A stretch of DNA of 35,677 nt, from positions 1 through 35,677 of the forward strand of contig CAZRQL010000031.1 in NCBI GenBank assembly GCA_964602415.1. The letters run 5' to 3'. Positions 1 through 8,238 of this stretch are shown piece after piece. Position 1 is the stretch's first letter; the number at the start of each line of letters is the position of its first letter. The position numbers were made by a program, and so were the translations under genes. The notes under the pieces were generated by a model. That model was not told the origin of the DNA. It ran no database searches and saw nothing but the letters and a program-made list of their open reading frames with translations. Source of the stretch: CAZRQL01 sp964602415. Its GTDB lineage: Bacteria > Bacteroidota > Bacteroidia > Cytophagales > Flammeovirgaceae.

Positions 1-2
1 TA

Positions 3-675
3 GCAGTTTTTACTACCGTTTGCGTGGCTCTTATGTTTGGTGTGTGGGGATGTCAGAAATATAACGATGTCAATAACCCTTCTAAACCTATTATGAAAGT
101 AGATGCCCCCTTATGATAGTTCTGTGATAAACTTTGCTAACTCATCTGTATTTGCATCATACGGGACGGCAAATAATAATTTCTGGAATCCTATTGTCAT
201 AAAATATAATTCCTTAACGAGTATTGCAAGGGATGAGTTTTTCAAAAAATCTGATTCTCTTTACACAGTTTATGTAAATGATACCTCTAAGTTTGGAGAT
301 TGGGTGCTGTTTAACGGTTTTTCTTCTGTTTCTCAATTCATATCATTAAAAAATGACGTTGATTCTAAATTGGAGATTGCTTTAGGGCACTCCATTTTTA
401 TCGGGAAAACTGAGGCGCAGAAAAAGGATATTTTTAAACAATCTGTTAATTATTTCTCAGATAATTTAGGCCCTGATGGATTTAATCCTCCTAATGAAGA
501 TCCGAGTGCACCATTATCTTGCCGTTCAGAGCGGCGTTCATGCTATGCCCTTGCAAATCAAACAGCAAATGAAATATTAGACGAACACGATGCAGAAGCT
601 GTGCTGAGATGGTTTATAACCGCTATAGCTGGCTGCGATTGTGACTATCTTATATGTAAAGGAAGAAGTTGCTAA
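3..675 (+). pseudogene. Frameshifted lipoprotein gene, 5' end outside or at the window edge
   Basis: Two adjacent reading frames together make one lipoprotein. The first frame, from base 3 to the stop at 114-116, encodes a hydrophobic stretch ending in VWGC followed by a polar segment. This looks like a lipoprotein signal peptide with its lipobox Cys, and its start codon lies before the window. The second frame runs to the stop at 673-675 and encodes about 190 residues. The switch falls at a run of five C at 106-110: removing one C joins the frames as VDAPYDSS. The ATG at 103 is probably not a true start, because the protein from there would lack a signal peptide. The C-terminal 50 residues contain six Cys. 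I do not recognise the family. The gene may be a true frameshift mutant, a sequencing error, or less likely a +1 recoding site, since the slip would occur on CCC just before TTA TGA. A terminator follows. Confidence 0.6.
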
Positions 676-690
676 TCTTTATTTTTGTGC

Positions 691-730
691 TAACGGTTAG
701 ATGCCCATAGGTCTAACCGTTATTTTTTTT
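691..730 (+). terminator. Rho-independent terminator
   Basis: An 11-bp perfect inverted repeat (TAACGGTTAGA at 691-701 and its complement at 712-722) encloses a 10-nt loop and is followed by eight T at 723-730. It lies 15 bases after the stop of the frameshifted lipoprotein gene and ends that transcription unit. Confidence 0.9.
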
Positions 731-812
731 AGTTGTTTATTAAATTGAAGATTGGAAAAAGTCTGGCACGATAGTAGTCTATCCAATTTTAGAACCATTA
801 AAAAACTTTATT

Positions 813-2873
813 ATGAATATGAAAAAAACGAGTACAAAAGCTGTTTTAACCACAATTTTGTGTATCTTTTCAACCTGTTTGGTTTCAGGGCATAATCTTT
901 TACAAAGATTTTACTTGCTTGATACTGAAACAAAACAACCAATAAAATTTGCTAAATGTGCAAATACTACCCAGCTCAGTACTTTATTTTTCTCTGACCC
1001 GCAAGGTATTTTGCATATAACATGCGCTTTGGGCGATACCCTTCTTATTTCACACAACCATTACGAACAAACCAAATTCATCGTTTTGACTTTGGATACA
1101 ATACTTCTAACCAAAAAAAAGATTAAGTCTATTGCTAACCCAAAGAAAATCCTTCCTACCGAAATCCCAATATTAAGCTGTTTTCGAGGACCAAACATAT
1201 TGTCCACAACAGACTATATTTATCAGAGTATGTTTAATAATAGCTATTCCATCTTTATTGATGCCAATCGCATCAATGGAGTTATGAGCATGAAACTTCA
1301 CATCGGAAAAGATAAAAACTTATGTATAGATTCTTTTGCTGAAATTAATTTTAATTACAGTAAGAAATTTCCTCAATTTATATTTATATTAGAAAGTCCT
1401 TTCCACTATATTTATGATAGCACTATTGATTTTGAAAGAGCAGAGATCAGCGATAAAGATTTTACTGTTGATTCATCATTTTATTTCAATGATAAGCTTT
1501 ATTGCTATGTATCTTTAGATATAGAAGCCCCGCCCTCTTACACCAACAGACTAATGATCACGGCTCTATTAAATGTTTCGGATAGCCTTTTGATTGAACT
1601 TTCTTATAAAAGAAAATCTCTGTTTGGTAATGATAATATAAGAAATATTAGAGCAAATTTTGATGATTCTAAGCAAAATTTTCTTCTGCATGCTCAAAAA
1701 TTTGATAGTTCCGTTTTTTCGGTATCATACAATAAAATATCACTGGTAAAAAACACCCAATCCAATAGTGAACCCTCTCCTGAAAAGGTTAAAATTAATG
1801 TTAATAATACTGAAGATTCAATATACATCAAATTTTATAATGACATTAGGTCTTTGAAAGATACTAATCTTAGACTCAAAGAGAATTATGATTTTATGAA
1901 AAATCTAAATGTAGCAATTGATACTTCTATTGTTAATATTGTAAAAGCCAATCACAGCAAGTTGAGTCAATATTATTACTTTGAAATGGAATTAGAAATA
2001 CAAAAAGGAATTAACTTATCTCAGTCTAAATTTAAAGTATATGTCAATCATTCTGAAAATTCCTTTGATGAAATTTTACTCATAACAGAAAATGACACTT
2101 TGTTATACAACTTTAAAAGTGGTGATAAACTTCAAGAGTTAGGATTGGAATATTTTTATTCATATCCTACATTCAATCCATTTGCCTACCTTTTTGGACT
2201 GCTACATGGCAAGGTGTTTCTTGAAAAGAAAAACGGTCAGTCAAGAATCGTTCACGCCTATACGTCACAAGGTTATGACTACAAAGGCGAGGTTGTTTAC
2301 GACGGCAATATGCCAATTCCTGCATCAATCACTGAGATAGAAACTTTTCAAGAATTGCAAAGAATTAGAAAAATCAACTTTGGCAATTTTGTAATGTTGG
2401 ATTCAGGTTTTAAGGTAGATGAAGAGTATGTCTTAGAAAAAATGAAACAACGTTATGAGGACATGACACCCGCACTGGTTCTTAATGATTTGGTTAAGAA
2501 TAGCGAAAAACTGACCGTATATTTCTACACTTTTAATTCATGTCCGCCATGCCAAATGTTCAAAAAATATATTACCAAACTAAAAAATGAGTTTGAATCG
2601 GGCTTTGATATAGTTGCCATTAATCCCATTGACCCTCATTTCAAAAAAGATGGTTATGATGGTATGCATTTGATTAAAAAACATCAAATTAACCCTGAGA
2701 TAAGAAACAAGCTGTCCTGTATTTCATATCCAACCATCATTATAAGAGTTGGTGAAAAAGTTCTTTATTATGCTCAAGGATTTGATGAAAATATAAAACA
2801 TCAAATTAAAGAGGTTGTATCAAGTTATTTCGACAATCTGGAAGAGTTTATGAAAGATTATCTGGGAGAGTGA
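813..2873 (+). CDS. Secreted protein with C-terminal thioredoxin-like domain
   Basis: This 686-aa protein starts with a signal peptide (residues 1-26; a second in-frame ATG at 819 is equally possible). Residues about 30-100 resemble the carboxypeptidase-regulatory-like beta domain common in Bacteroidota envelope proteins. The central 400 residues are probably beta-rich and are not recognised. The last 130 residues form a thioredoxin fold: a beta strand, then CPPC at residues 577-580, and SYPT at 638-641, which supplies the cis-Pro opposite the active site. A thiol-disulfide role in the periplasm or on the cell surface is inferred from this. It is much longer than TlpA/ResA-type thioredoxins (about 150-380 aa). 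The coding sequence is visibly AT-rich compared with genes after 3.5 kb, and it sits between two broken genes, which suggests accessory DNA. No sorting domain is present at the C-terminus. Confidence 0.75.
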   Translation: MNMKKTSTKAVLTTILCIFSTCLVSGHNLLQRFYLLDTETKQPIKFAKCANTTQLSTLFFSDPQGILHITCALGDTLLISHNHYEQTKFIVLTLDTILLTKKKIKSIANPKKILPTEIPILSCFRGPNILSTTDYIYQSMFNNSYSIFIDANRINGVMSMKLHIGKDKNLCIDSFAEINFNYSKKFPQFIFILESPFHYIYDSTIDFERAEISDKDFTVDSSFYFNDKLYCYVSLDIEAPPSYTNRLMITALLNVSDSLLIELSYKRKSLFGNDNIRNIRANFDDSKQNFLLHAQKFDSSVFSVSYNKISLVKNTQSNSEPSPEKVKINVNNTEDSIYIKFYNDIRSLKDTNLRLKENYDFMKNLNVAIDTSIVNIVKANHSKLSQYYYFEMELEIQKGINLSQSKFKVYVNHSENSFDEILLITENDTLLYNFKSGDKLQELGLEYFYSYPTFNPFAYLFGLLHGKVFLEKKNGQSRIVHAYTSQGYDYKGEVVYDGNMPIPASITEIETFQELQRIRKINFGNFVMLDSGFKVDEEYVLEKMKQRYEDMTPALVLNDLVKNSEKLTVYFYTFNSCPPCQMFKKYITKLKNEFESGFDIVAINPIDPHFKKDGYDGMHLIKKHQINPEIRNKLSCISYPTIIIRVGEKVLYYAQGFDENIKHQIKEVVSSYFDNLEEFMKDYLGE

Positions 2874-2874
2874 A

Positions 2875-3464
2875 ATGATTGTTTGGTACTTTTTGTTGTC
2901 AAAACTGTGATTGTAATCCTTATCCAATAATCAAACCCCTGTAAGTAAAAAGGTTCTAACAAAAAGATATTGCAGGTCGCTTCAAGCATAGAAAATACCG
3001 TTTGGCAATTGACATACGACTCTAAAAACAATAAACTGGTTACGGCTGATTACTATGTAGAGGGGAATAAATTTAAAGAAAAAAGAGAGTACACCTATGA
3101 GGGAGATACTTTGGTAAGATGCAAAATAACTCAGGGCGAATCAACTTTTGATCAAACGTGGCACTATAAAAACGGCAATTTGTATAAAAACATCTTCAGT
3201 TTTAATTCGGGGCCGAATCTGCTTGTCCAATACATAACTGAGTATTCAGACTTTGATACACAAAAAAATCCGTTTCAGACTTGGTAAACCCAGCCATCAA
3301 GAAACAACTACCGAAAATTTACATTTTTTGTTGATTTGGGAGGGGTTAAGACAAACCAACAAACAATAAATTATTCTTACCAGTACAACATCGAGGGCTA
3401 TCCCACAAACCGCACTTCTTCACAAAACCAAACGCAAACCTACACATACGTAAACTGTGATTAG
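2875..3464 (+). pseudogene. Decayed lipoprotein-like gene (YD/DUF4595-like repeats)
   Basis: The open stretch 2970-3287 lacks an ATG and encodes residues with the spacing typical of Bacteroidota lipoproteins built from short Y-x-Y/YD-like strands (TYDSKNNKL, YTYEGDTLV, WHYKNGNLY). After the stop at 3285-3287, the same frame resumes at 3351-3464 with a matching end (YSYQYNIEGYPT, then YTYV and a terminal NCD). Between them, the +1 frame reads LVNPAIKKQLPK, which better continues the NPFQT end, so at least two frameshifts are present. The likely start is ATG 2875, one base after the preceding stop. Its 11-residue frame stops at once, and a Cys-rich stretch (QNCDCNPYP) follows in the next frame. 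A relic of a secreted lipoprotein is the best reading; the family assignment is tentative. Confidence 0.55.
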
Positions 3465-3496
3465 CAAACAATGATTGTCTTTAGACCAACAGCCCA

Positions 3497-4363
3497 TCAT
3501 TCAATCAAGATATAATTTTTATACTCACCTATTCTAACTCCCGTTAGTTTCTCAATTTGGGTGAGTAAGGCGTTTTTAAATGTATATCTTTTTATTTTCG
3601 TGTCGTATTCAAACCGCCAGTTTGCTTTTGCTATCCTTTCGGCCATCACTTTAGGGTGAGTCAGTTCAAAAACACGCAAAGAATCAATGTGCTTTTCGTA
3701 TTCAAACTCGGTTTTGGCGTGTTGGAGTTCGCCTGTGTTCCAAAACTTCCAACTATGGTTCCACTTTTGGGACTGTTTTTCGGGCGGCCTCACCCAGCCA
3801 TAATGAAATACCCTCGCGCCGCTGTGTTTGACGCGCAACTTTTGGTTGGGAGTTTTGCGGAAGCCTTGCGCATCGCGGTAAGAAAAAACGCCGATATTGG
3901 GACGAATAATCCTTATTTCGCGTCTGTACCACCTGCGAGAGTCGCCGTAATAGCGATAAGACCCATAGAAATGAACATAATCAAAAAGCAAACCTTCTAC
4001 GCGCTTGTCGTCCTTGTATAGCTGCATGGCTTTGCGTATCAGGGTCGCATCGTCTTCGTGTACGACCTCATCGCCCTGGATATAGAACGCCCAATCGCTG
4101 TTTTTGTCGATGGCTGCCAGTGCTTTGTTGGTTTCGTCGGCCAGCACCCGGCCACCTTCTCTGAGGCTTTCGTCCCAAACGGTCTCTATGATTTTGATTT
4201 TGTCGGAGTCTATCGAAGCAATAAGTTCCCGCGTGTCGTCTTCAGATTTGCCTACGGCCACCACCACCTCATCGCAGAGCGGCAAAATGGAACGTATGGC
4301 CTCCACTATCGGAAAATCGTATTTGATGGCATTGCGGATGAACGTAAACCCTGAAACCTTCAC
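3497..4363 (-). CDS. Family 2 glycosyltransferase
   Basis: This 288-aa protein has the GT-A layout of small family 2 transferases: an N-terminal FTFIRNA strand, EVVVAVGKSEDDT at residues about 32-45 for nucleotide binding, and YIQGDEVVHEDD near residue 95 in place of the DxD metal-binding motif. The C-terminal half has HYGWVRPPEKQ and many aromatic residues, as in Bacteroidota homologues annotated as glycosyltransferase. It probably transfers a sugar from a nucleotide-sugar to a glycan in the cytoplasm; the substrate is unknown. The start is GTG at 4363, because a stop lies just upstream in frame and the N-terminus fits the family. It follows the NIF3 gene by 29 bases and is probably co-transcribed with it. 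The 3' end converges on the pseudogene before it. Confidence 0.8.
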   Translation of the reverse strand: MKVSGFTFIRNAIKYDFPIVEAIRSILPLCDEVVVAVGKSEDDTRELIASIDSDKIKIIETVWDESLREGGRVLADETNKALAAIDKNSDWAFYIQGDEVVHEDDATLIRKAMQLYKDDKRVEGLLFDYVHFYGSYRYYGDSRRWYRREIRIIRPNIGVFSYRDAQGFRKTPNQKLRVKHSGARVFHYGWVRPPEKQSQKWNHSWKFWNTGELQHAKTEFEYEKHIDSLRVFELTHPKVMAERIAKANWRFEYDTKIKRYTFKNALLTQIEKLTGVRIGEYKNYILIE

Positions 4364-4392
4364 TTTTTTTGGGCAAAACTACATTTTAAAGC

Positions 4393-5490
4393 CTAAGCCA
4401 CAAAGTAGTGGACGGGATTGGTGCAAATTTGGGTTGGGAATACCGGCACATCAACATGCGATTTGAGATAACGCTCCAACAGTTCGGCGGCAAAATGCTC
4501 GGTTTCGTAGTGCCCAATATCGGCAATCATAATCTTGCCCTCGGCTTCAAAAAACTGATGGTATTTGAAATCGGCAGTCAAAAAGACATCGGCTTTTTGC
4601 GCCAAAGCAAAGGGCAAAAGCGATGCCCCGCTGCCGCCGCATACCGCCACCCGCCCAATTTGGGGTTTTAAGGCCGTATGGCGTATAACCTTGGTATTGA
4701 GCTGTTTTGCGCAATAAGCCAAAAAACGTTCTCCTTCCATAGGCTCAGGCAGGTCTCCCAGCATCCCAAAGCCGATTTCTTGGTGCTCATTGTCCAAAGT
4801 ATGCACAAAATAGGCCACTTCCTCGTAGGGATGACTCTGCTGCATAGCCAGCAACACGCCGCGCTCTTGGTGTGCCGGAAAAACGACCTCTATGCGGCTC
4901 TCTTCGACCTTTTCAAGCTCGCCCGCTTGCCCCAAAAAAGGCTTGGCTTTGTCGTTGGGCTTAAAGCAGCCTTCGCCTTGCAACATAAAACTGCAATGTG
5001 AGTAGTTGCCGATTTGTCCGGCTCCGGCCTCAGCCAGCGCATCCAACACCCGATGCGCGTATTCTTTGGGCACAAAAACAGTGAGTTTTTTGAGTCTTCC
5101 GCGCTCGGGGGCTAAGGTCTTGAGATGGAGAAGCCCCAGTTTTTCGGCCAATATGGTGTTGATGCCCCCGTGCACACGGTCTAAAGGCGTATGCAAGGCA
5201 TAGATGCAAATGTCGCTTTTGATGGCCTCGATGACCATCTTTTCGGTTTGGCTTTTGCCCGTCAGTCTTTTAATCCCCCCAAAAATAAGCGGATGGTGCG
5301 CCACAACCAGATTTGCACCGCTTTGCTTGGCTTCTTGCAACACCTCCATCGTAACGTCAAGAGTAGTGAGAACCCCGTAAATAGGTGTTTGGGGCTCGCC
5401 TATCAGAATCCCGCTGTTGTCATAGCTTTCTTGGTAGGCCAAAGGAGCTAATTTTTCTAAAATAGAAGCTATTTGAGCAAGGGTTTGCAT
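4393..5490 (-). CDS. NIF3-like dinuclear metal-centre protein (YqfO type)
   Basis: This 365-aa member of the NIF3/YbgI family is often annotated 'GTP cyclohydrolase 1 type 2' on weak grounds. The metal-binding His residues are visible in VAHHPLIF (near residue 65) and in HTPLDRVHGGIN (near 100), and the C-terminal lobe has GRVAVCGGSG and DIGHYETEHFA. The length and the segment of about 100 residues between the two halves (from TVFVPKEYAHRVL to HPYEEVAYFV) match the YqfO form, which carries a PII-like insert domain; the short YbgI form lacks it. The family forms toroidal hexamers with a di-metal site in each subunit, and its physiological substrate is not settled. It is the first gene of a two-gene leftward unit with the glycosyltransferase. 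Confidence 0.9.
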   Translation of the reverse strand: MQTLAQIASILEKLAPLAYQESYDNSGILIGEPQTPIYGVLTTLDVTMEVLQEAKQSGANLVVAHHPLIFGGIKRLTGKSQTEKMVIEAIKSDICIYALHTPLDRVHGGINTILAEKLGLLHLKTLAPERGRLKKLTVFVPKEYAHRVLDALAEAGAGQIGNYSHCSFMLQGEGCFKPNDKAKPFLGQAGELEKVEESRIEVVFPAHQERGVLLAMQQSHPYEEVAYFVHTLDNEHQEIGFGMLGDLPEPMEGERFLAYCAKQLNTKVIRHTALKPQIGRVAVCGGSGASLLPFALAQKADVFLTADFKYHQFFEAEGKIMIADIGHYETEHFAAELLERYLKSHVDVPVFPTQICTNPVHYFVA

Positions 5491-5546
5491 AAATGATTCA
5501 AACTTTAACGCAAATAAAAAATATCGGCTTGCCTTTACAATATTAA

Positions 5547-6908
5547 TTATTCAATATAAATCCTTCGGCTTAGGATTTGTTTGTCGCAAACCAATCGCGC
5601 CAAATACAAGCCCTGCGGAAAACTGTCTATCGCCCAACTGTGCTGACCTGAAAATTGGGTCTGCCATATTTTTTGGCCTTTGGTATCAAAAATGCTCAGT
5701 TCGGCAAGTGCCGGGCTGCGTGCGTACAGGCGTTTTTGGGCGGTAAAAAGCTCCGGTTCTTCTTGCAGTTCAGCATGGAGAGCCGTAATCTTGGTCAGGG
5801 TGTCTTTGTACAACCACTTGACTGCGGCAGGAAACTCGCTCCTCCAAAAAGCCTCGCTGTGCGTGCCCTGTGCAACGGTTTTGTAGAAGAGTTCTTTTTC
5901 TTGAAAGCCCTTATTCAATAGTTTGTCGTACATGCGCTTCATATTAGGCTCCATGCTGTCGTCTTCTTTGAGTCCGCAAAGAAAATACAGTCGGGATTCA
6001 AATTTTTTGCTTGCCGTATCGCTGTAAGTGTATATCTCATCGTTGAACCAAAAAGCAGGTGAAAAAATCCCCGCACGGCTAAACACGTTTTCATGCTTCA
6101 TAATGGCATAGTGCGAAATCAACCCACCCAACGAACTGCCCATGATGGCGGTATGTTCGCGCTCGGGTTGGGTGCGAAACTGTTGGTCTATGTAGGGCTT
6201 TAGGGTTTGGGCAATAAAATCGAGGTATTGATTGCCCTGGCCGCCACCGTAGCGCGCATTGCTCCAAGGCGAGTACTCAGCCAACCGATTGCCCCCGCCG
6301 TTGTCTATGCCTACCACAATAATGGCAGGGCCGCCGGCATCCAGACTCTCATCCACGCCCCACTCCCCTGAAAAAGAAGTAATTACATCAAATAAATTTT
6401 GTCCGTCGTGCATATAAAGAACGGGATAGCGTTGGGTAGATTGGCGGTAGCCGGGGGGCAAGTACACCCAAATCCTTCGTTTGCGCGACAGTTGGGGCAT
6501 GAAAAAATTGGGACTCAGGATGGCTACACTCGACGAGGCCGTACTGCCTTGGGTGCTGCCCAAATCCTCCCAACTCAAAATCTGAACCGTTAAGGTCGTG
6601 GCTGTCCTTGGGGCGGTGCGGTTGGGACGGAAATTGCCTTGCTCGTTGCCTTCTACGGTAGCCCAACTGCCGCGTGTGAACTTGAACTCCAAATCTTGGC
6701 TTTGGGGAGCGATGACAATGGAATAACGCCCGTCTTCGCGCTTTTTAAGCGTAAAATCGGGGTTGCCGGCGTTCCAATTGTTGAAGTTGCCCGCTACAAA
6801 GATGGTATCCTTCATGGGCGTATTGGAAGGGACGCGCTCAACGATAAGCTCGGTCTGGGCAACCAAAAAATGCGCCCACAAACAAAGTAATAGTATGGCT
6901 CTCAGCAT
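5547..6908 (-). CDS. Secreted alpha/beta-hydrolase esterase with T9SS sorting domain
   Basis: This 453-aa protein has a signal peptide at residues 1-17. Residues about 35-85 (VAGNFNNWN, then a strand rich in charged residues) form an E-set/CBM48-like domain, as found in front of bacterial esterases. The catalytic part is of the enterochelin-esterase/esterase-D type, with YMHDGQNLFD, the nucleophile elbow GSSLGG with Ser259, and GTHSEAFWR supplying the His. The last 60 residues are a Por secretion tail (LSIFDTKGQKIW, then FPQGLYLARL, ending in RRIYIE), so export across the outer membrane by the type IX system is expected. Likely substrates are ester-linked polymers or siderophores; the sequence does not decide. 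Upstream, CATCTTTG on the coding strand (6926-6933) differs from TAnnTTTG in one base. It appears monocistronic. Confidence 0.88.
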   Translation of the reverse strand: MLRAILLLCLWAHFLVAQTELIVERVPSNTPMKDTIFVAGNFNNWNAGNPDFTLKKREDGRYSIVIAPQSQDLEFKFTRGSWATVEGNEQGNFRPNRTAPRTATTLTVQILSWEDLGSTQGSTASSSVAILSPNFFMPQLSRKRRIWVYLPPGYRQSTQRYPVLYMHDGQNLFDVITSFSGEWGVDESLDAGGPAIIVVGIDNGGGNRLAEYSPWSNARYGGGQGNQYLDFIAQTLKPYIDQQFRTQPEREHTAIMGSSLGGLISHYAIMKHENVFSRAGIFSPAFWFNDEIYTYSDTASKKFESRLYFLCGLKEDDSMEPNMKRMYDKLLNKGFQEKELFYKTVAQGTHSEAFWRSEFPAAVKWLYKDTLTKITALHAELQEEPELFTAQKRLYARSPALAELSIFDTKGQKIWQTQFSGQHSWAIDSFPQGLYLARLVCDKQILSRRIYIE

Positions 6909-7130
6909 AAAAAATTGAACTATTACAAAGATGAGAAAAAATTTATTTCGGTGCTATAAACAATAGGTAGAAAGCAAAAAATCTGCGAGGTCTCCAAAAC
7001 CTTACGGGTTTCTGTAAAGAAACAATTCTATTGTGTAATATTAAAGTAAATGAAAATTAAATAACCACCAATGCACAAATTTTAATTCGCCTTTCATTCG
7101 TCAATTCGTGGTTTTAAAAAATATTAACCT
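6909..7130. other. Intergenic region with imperfect hairpin and ATTCG repeats
   Basis: No gene was found between the divergent esterase and GxxExxY genes. At 6983-7013 there is an imperfect hairpin (GCGAGGT, then ACCTTACGG). At about 7085-7110 the pentamer ATTCG occurs three times at short spacing just before the GxxExxY gene. Both look like decayed copies of short intergenic repeats, but no second copy is present in this window. Confidence 0.35.
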
Positions 7131-7505
7131 ATGGCAGAAATAATCTACAAAGAAGAATCTTACAAAATAGTAGGTTTGTGTATGGAAGTACACCGGCAAT
7201 TGGGCAAGGGATTTTTGGAAATTGTGTATAAAGATGCTCTGGAATATGAATTTAGGCAAGCAAACATCTATTATGAGCGCGAAAAAGAATACAGCGTCAA
7301 TTACAAAGGCATAATTTTACCCCATAAATTTTACGCCGACTTTGTAGTATTCGACAAAATAATACTTGAGGCAAAAGCGGTAAAAGCCCTAACCGACGAA
7401 CATAATGCCTTGGTTATGAATTATCTGAAAGTTTCTACACTCAAATTAGGTCTTTTGGTGAACTTTGGCGAGCAGTCGCTAAACACCAAACGCATTGTAT
7501 TGTAA
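7131..7505 (+). CDS. GxxExxY protein
   Basis: This complete 124-aa member of the GxxExxY family contains the signature motif GKGFLEIVY at residues about 25-33. The later part, FYADFVVFDKIILEAKAVKAL, has a D-x(n)-E-x-K pattern resembling the PD-(D/E)XK nuclease core. The family is abundant and often multicopy in Bacteroidota and other environmental bacteria; its function is not established. The ORF runs from ATG at 7131, and its neighbours are a divergent esterase and a downstream flavodoxin, neither functionally related. Composition is ordinary for the window. A nuclease-like role is an inference from the pattern only. Confidence 0.85.
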   Translation: MAEIIYKEESYKIVGLCMEVHRQLGKGFLEIVYKDALEYEFRQANIYYEREKEYSVNYKGIILPHKFYADFVVFDKIILEAKAVKALTDEHNALVMNYLKVSTLKLGLLVNFGEQSLNTKRIVL

Positions 7506-7532
7506 AAAAACGGCATGGCTGTTTTAAGGGCG

Positions 7533-7677
7533 ATGACGCAAATGGCAAAAAAGCATCAAATTTTTGGCTGAAAATTTCCCGCAAGTGATTAAAAAATTGG
7601 AATCAAGTTGGGTACTACCACCGATTTGTCTTGCATGTGGGAGACGGGTATTTGATGAAGACTTGCGTCATTTTTTT
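7533..7677 (+). other. Nested inverted-repeat segment followed by a T-run
   Basis: Three inverted repeats are nested in order. The outer pair is ATGACGCAA at 7533-7541 with its exact complement at 7663-7671. The middle pair is CATCAAAT at 7554-7561 with its complement at 7650-7657. The inner pair is TCCCGCAAG at 7577-7585 with CTTGC at 7630-7634 and GGGA at 7639-7642, separated by a 4-base bulge. Seven T follow at 7671-7677. This could be a structured RNA, a long terminator or a miniature palindromic element. The same stretch is also open in one frame from 7537 to 7713 with no ATG (reading LAENFPQVIKK and later CLACGRRVFDED), so a gene relic is an alternative. Confidence 0.35.
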
Positions 7678-7694
7678 GTGAGCCTTGATGGGCT

Positions 7695-7702
7695 TACTTT
7701 TG
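7695..7702 (+). promoter_or_regulatory. Bacteroidota -7 promoter element for flavodoxin
   Basis: TACTTTTG matches TAnnTTTG exactly. A TTTG at 7675-7678 could serve as the -33 element, but its spacing (16 bases) is short. The box ends 11 bases before ATG 7714, so the leader would be only a few bases. Confidence 0.5.
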
Positions 7703-7713
7703 CAAAATTTTAG

Positions 7714-8238
7714 ATGCCAATGAACAAAATCGGCCTTTTTTATGGCAGCGACACGGGACAAACCGAAGAAGTCGCCAACTACATAGTGGACAAACTGGGA
7801 AAAAACTTGGTGGATATCAAAGACATAGCCACCGCCAAACCTTCAGATTTCAACCTCTATGACAAAATAATTTTGGGACTTTCAACTTGGTTTGATGGAG
7901 ATTTACAGTCTGACTGGGAGGTTTTTTACAACGAGCACTTCAAAAAAATTGATTTTACAGGCAAAACGGTGGCTATTTTTGGTTTGGGAGACCAGTATGG
8001 CTATGCGGACTATTACATTGACGGGGTGGGTATTTTGGCGGAGACGGTCATGGAAAATGGCGGCGAGTTGATAGGTACTTGGCCTACCGAAGGCTATGAG
8101 CACACCGCCTCCAAAGCTGAATTGGAGGGTGGAATGTTTGCGGGGCTGGCTTTAGACCAAGACAACCAAGCCGATTTGACGTACAGCCGTTTGGATAAGT
8201 GGCTCGAACAAATCAAAGGTGAGTTTAGACTGAACTAA
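7714..8238 (+). CDS. fldA: Flavodoxin
   Basis: This is a long-chain flavodoxin of 174 aa, a cytoplasmic FMN-binding electron carrier. The FMN phosphate loop is GSDTGQTEEVA (residues about 10-20), followed by LSTWFDGDLQSDW, where Trp supplies one side of the FMN sandwich, and FGLGDQYGYADYYIDGVG with the second aromatic. The length matches the long-chain class. ATG 7714 gives MPMNKIG and ATG 7720 gives MNKIG, which aligns better with relatives; both are possible. The gene ends in a 4-base convergent overlap with the lipid kinase gene (8235-8238). In bacteria flavodoxins are often induced under iron limitation, but no Fur-like box is seen here. Confidence 0.95.
   Translation: MPMNKIGLFYGSDTGQTEEVANYIVDKLGKNLVDIKDIATAKPSDFNLYDKIILGLSTWFDGDLQSDWEVFYNEHFKKIDFTGKTVAIFGLGDQYGYADYYIDGVGILAETVMENGGELIGTWPTEGYEHTASKAELEGGMFAGLALDQDNQADLTYSRLDKWLEQIKGEFRLN

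Noticed and set aside
764..778. Sigma-54-like promoter before the thioredoxin-domain gene (TGGCACG at 764-770)
   Set aside because: The -24 box is perfect but the -12 position reads TAGT instead of TTGC, missing the key GC step; one half-site is not enough.
3467..3480. Small palindrome ACAATGATTGT near 3470 as a bidirectional terminator
   Set aside because: The stem is only five base pairs, AT-rich and without a clear T-run.
5491..5546. -7 box upstream of the NIF3 gene (TAAAGTTTG on the minus strand)
   Set aside because: It has three instead of two bases between TA and TTTG, so it does not match the consensus.
6983..7013. Hairpin GCGAGGT … ACCTTACGG as terminator or CRISPR-like repeat
   Set aside because: The stem is imperfect, there is no T-run and no second copy in the window.
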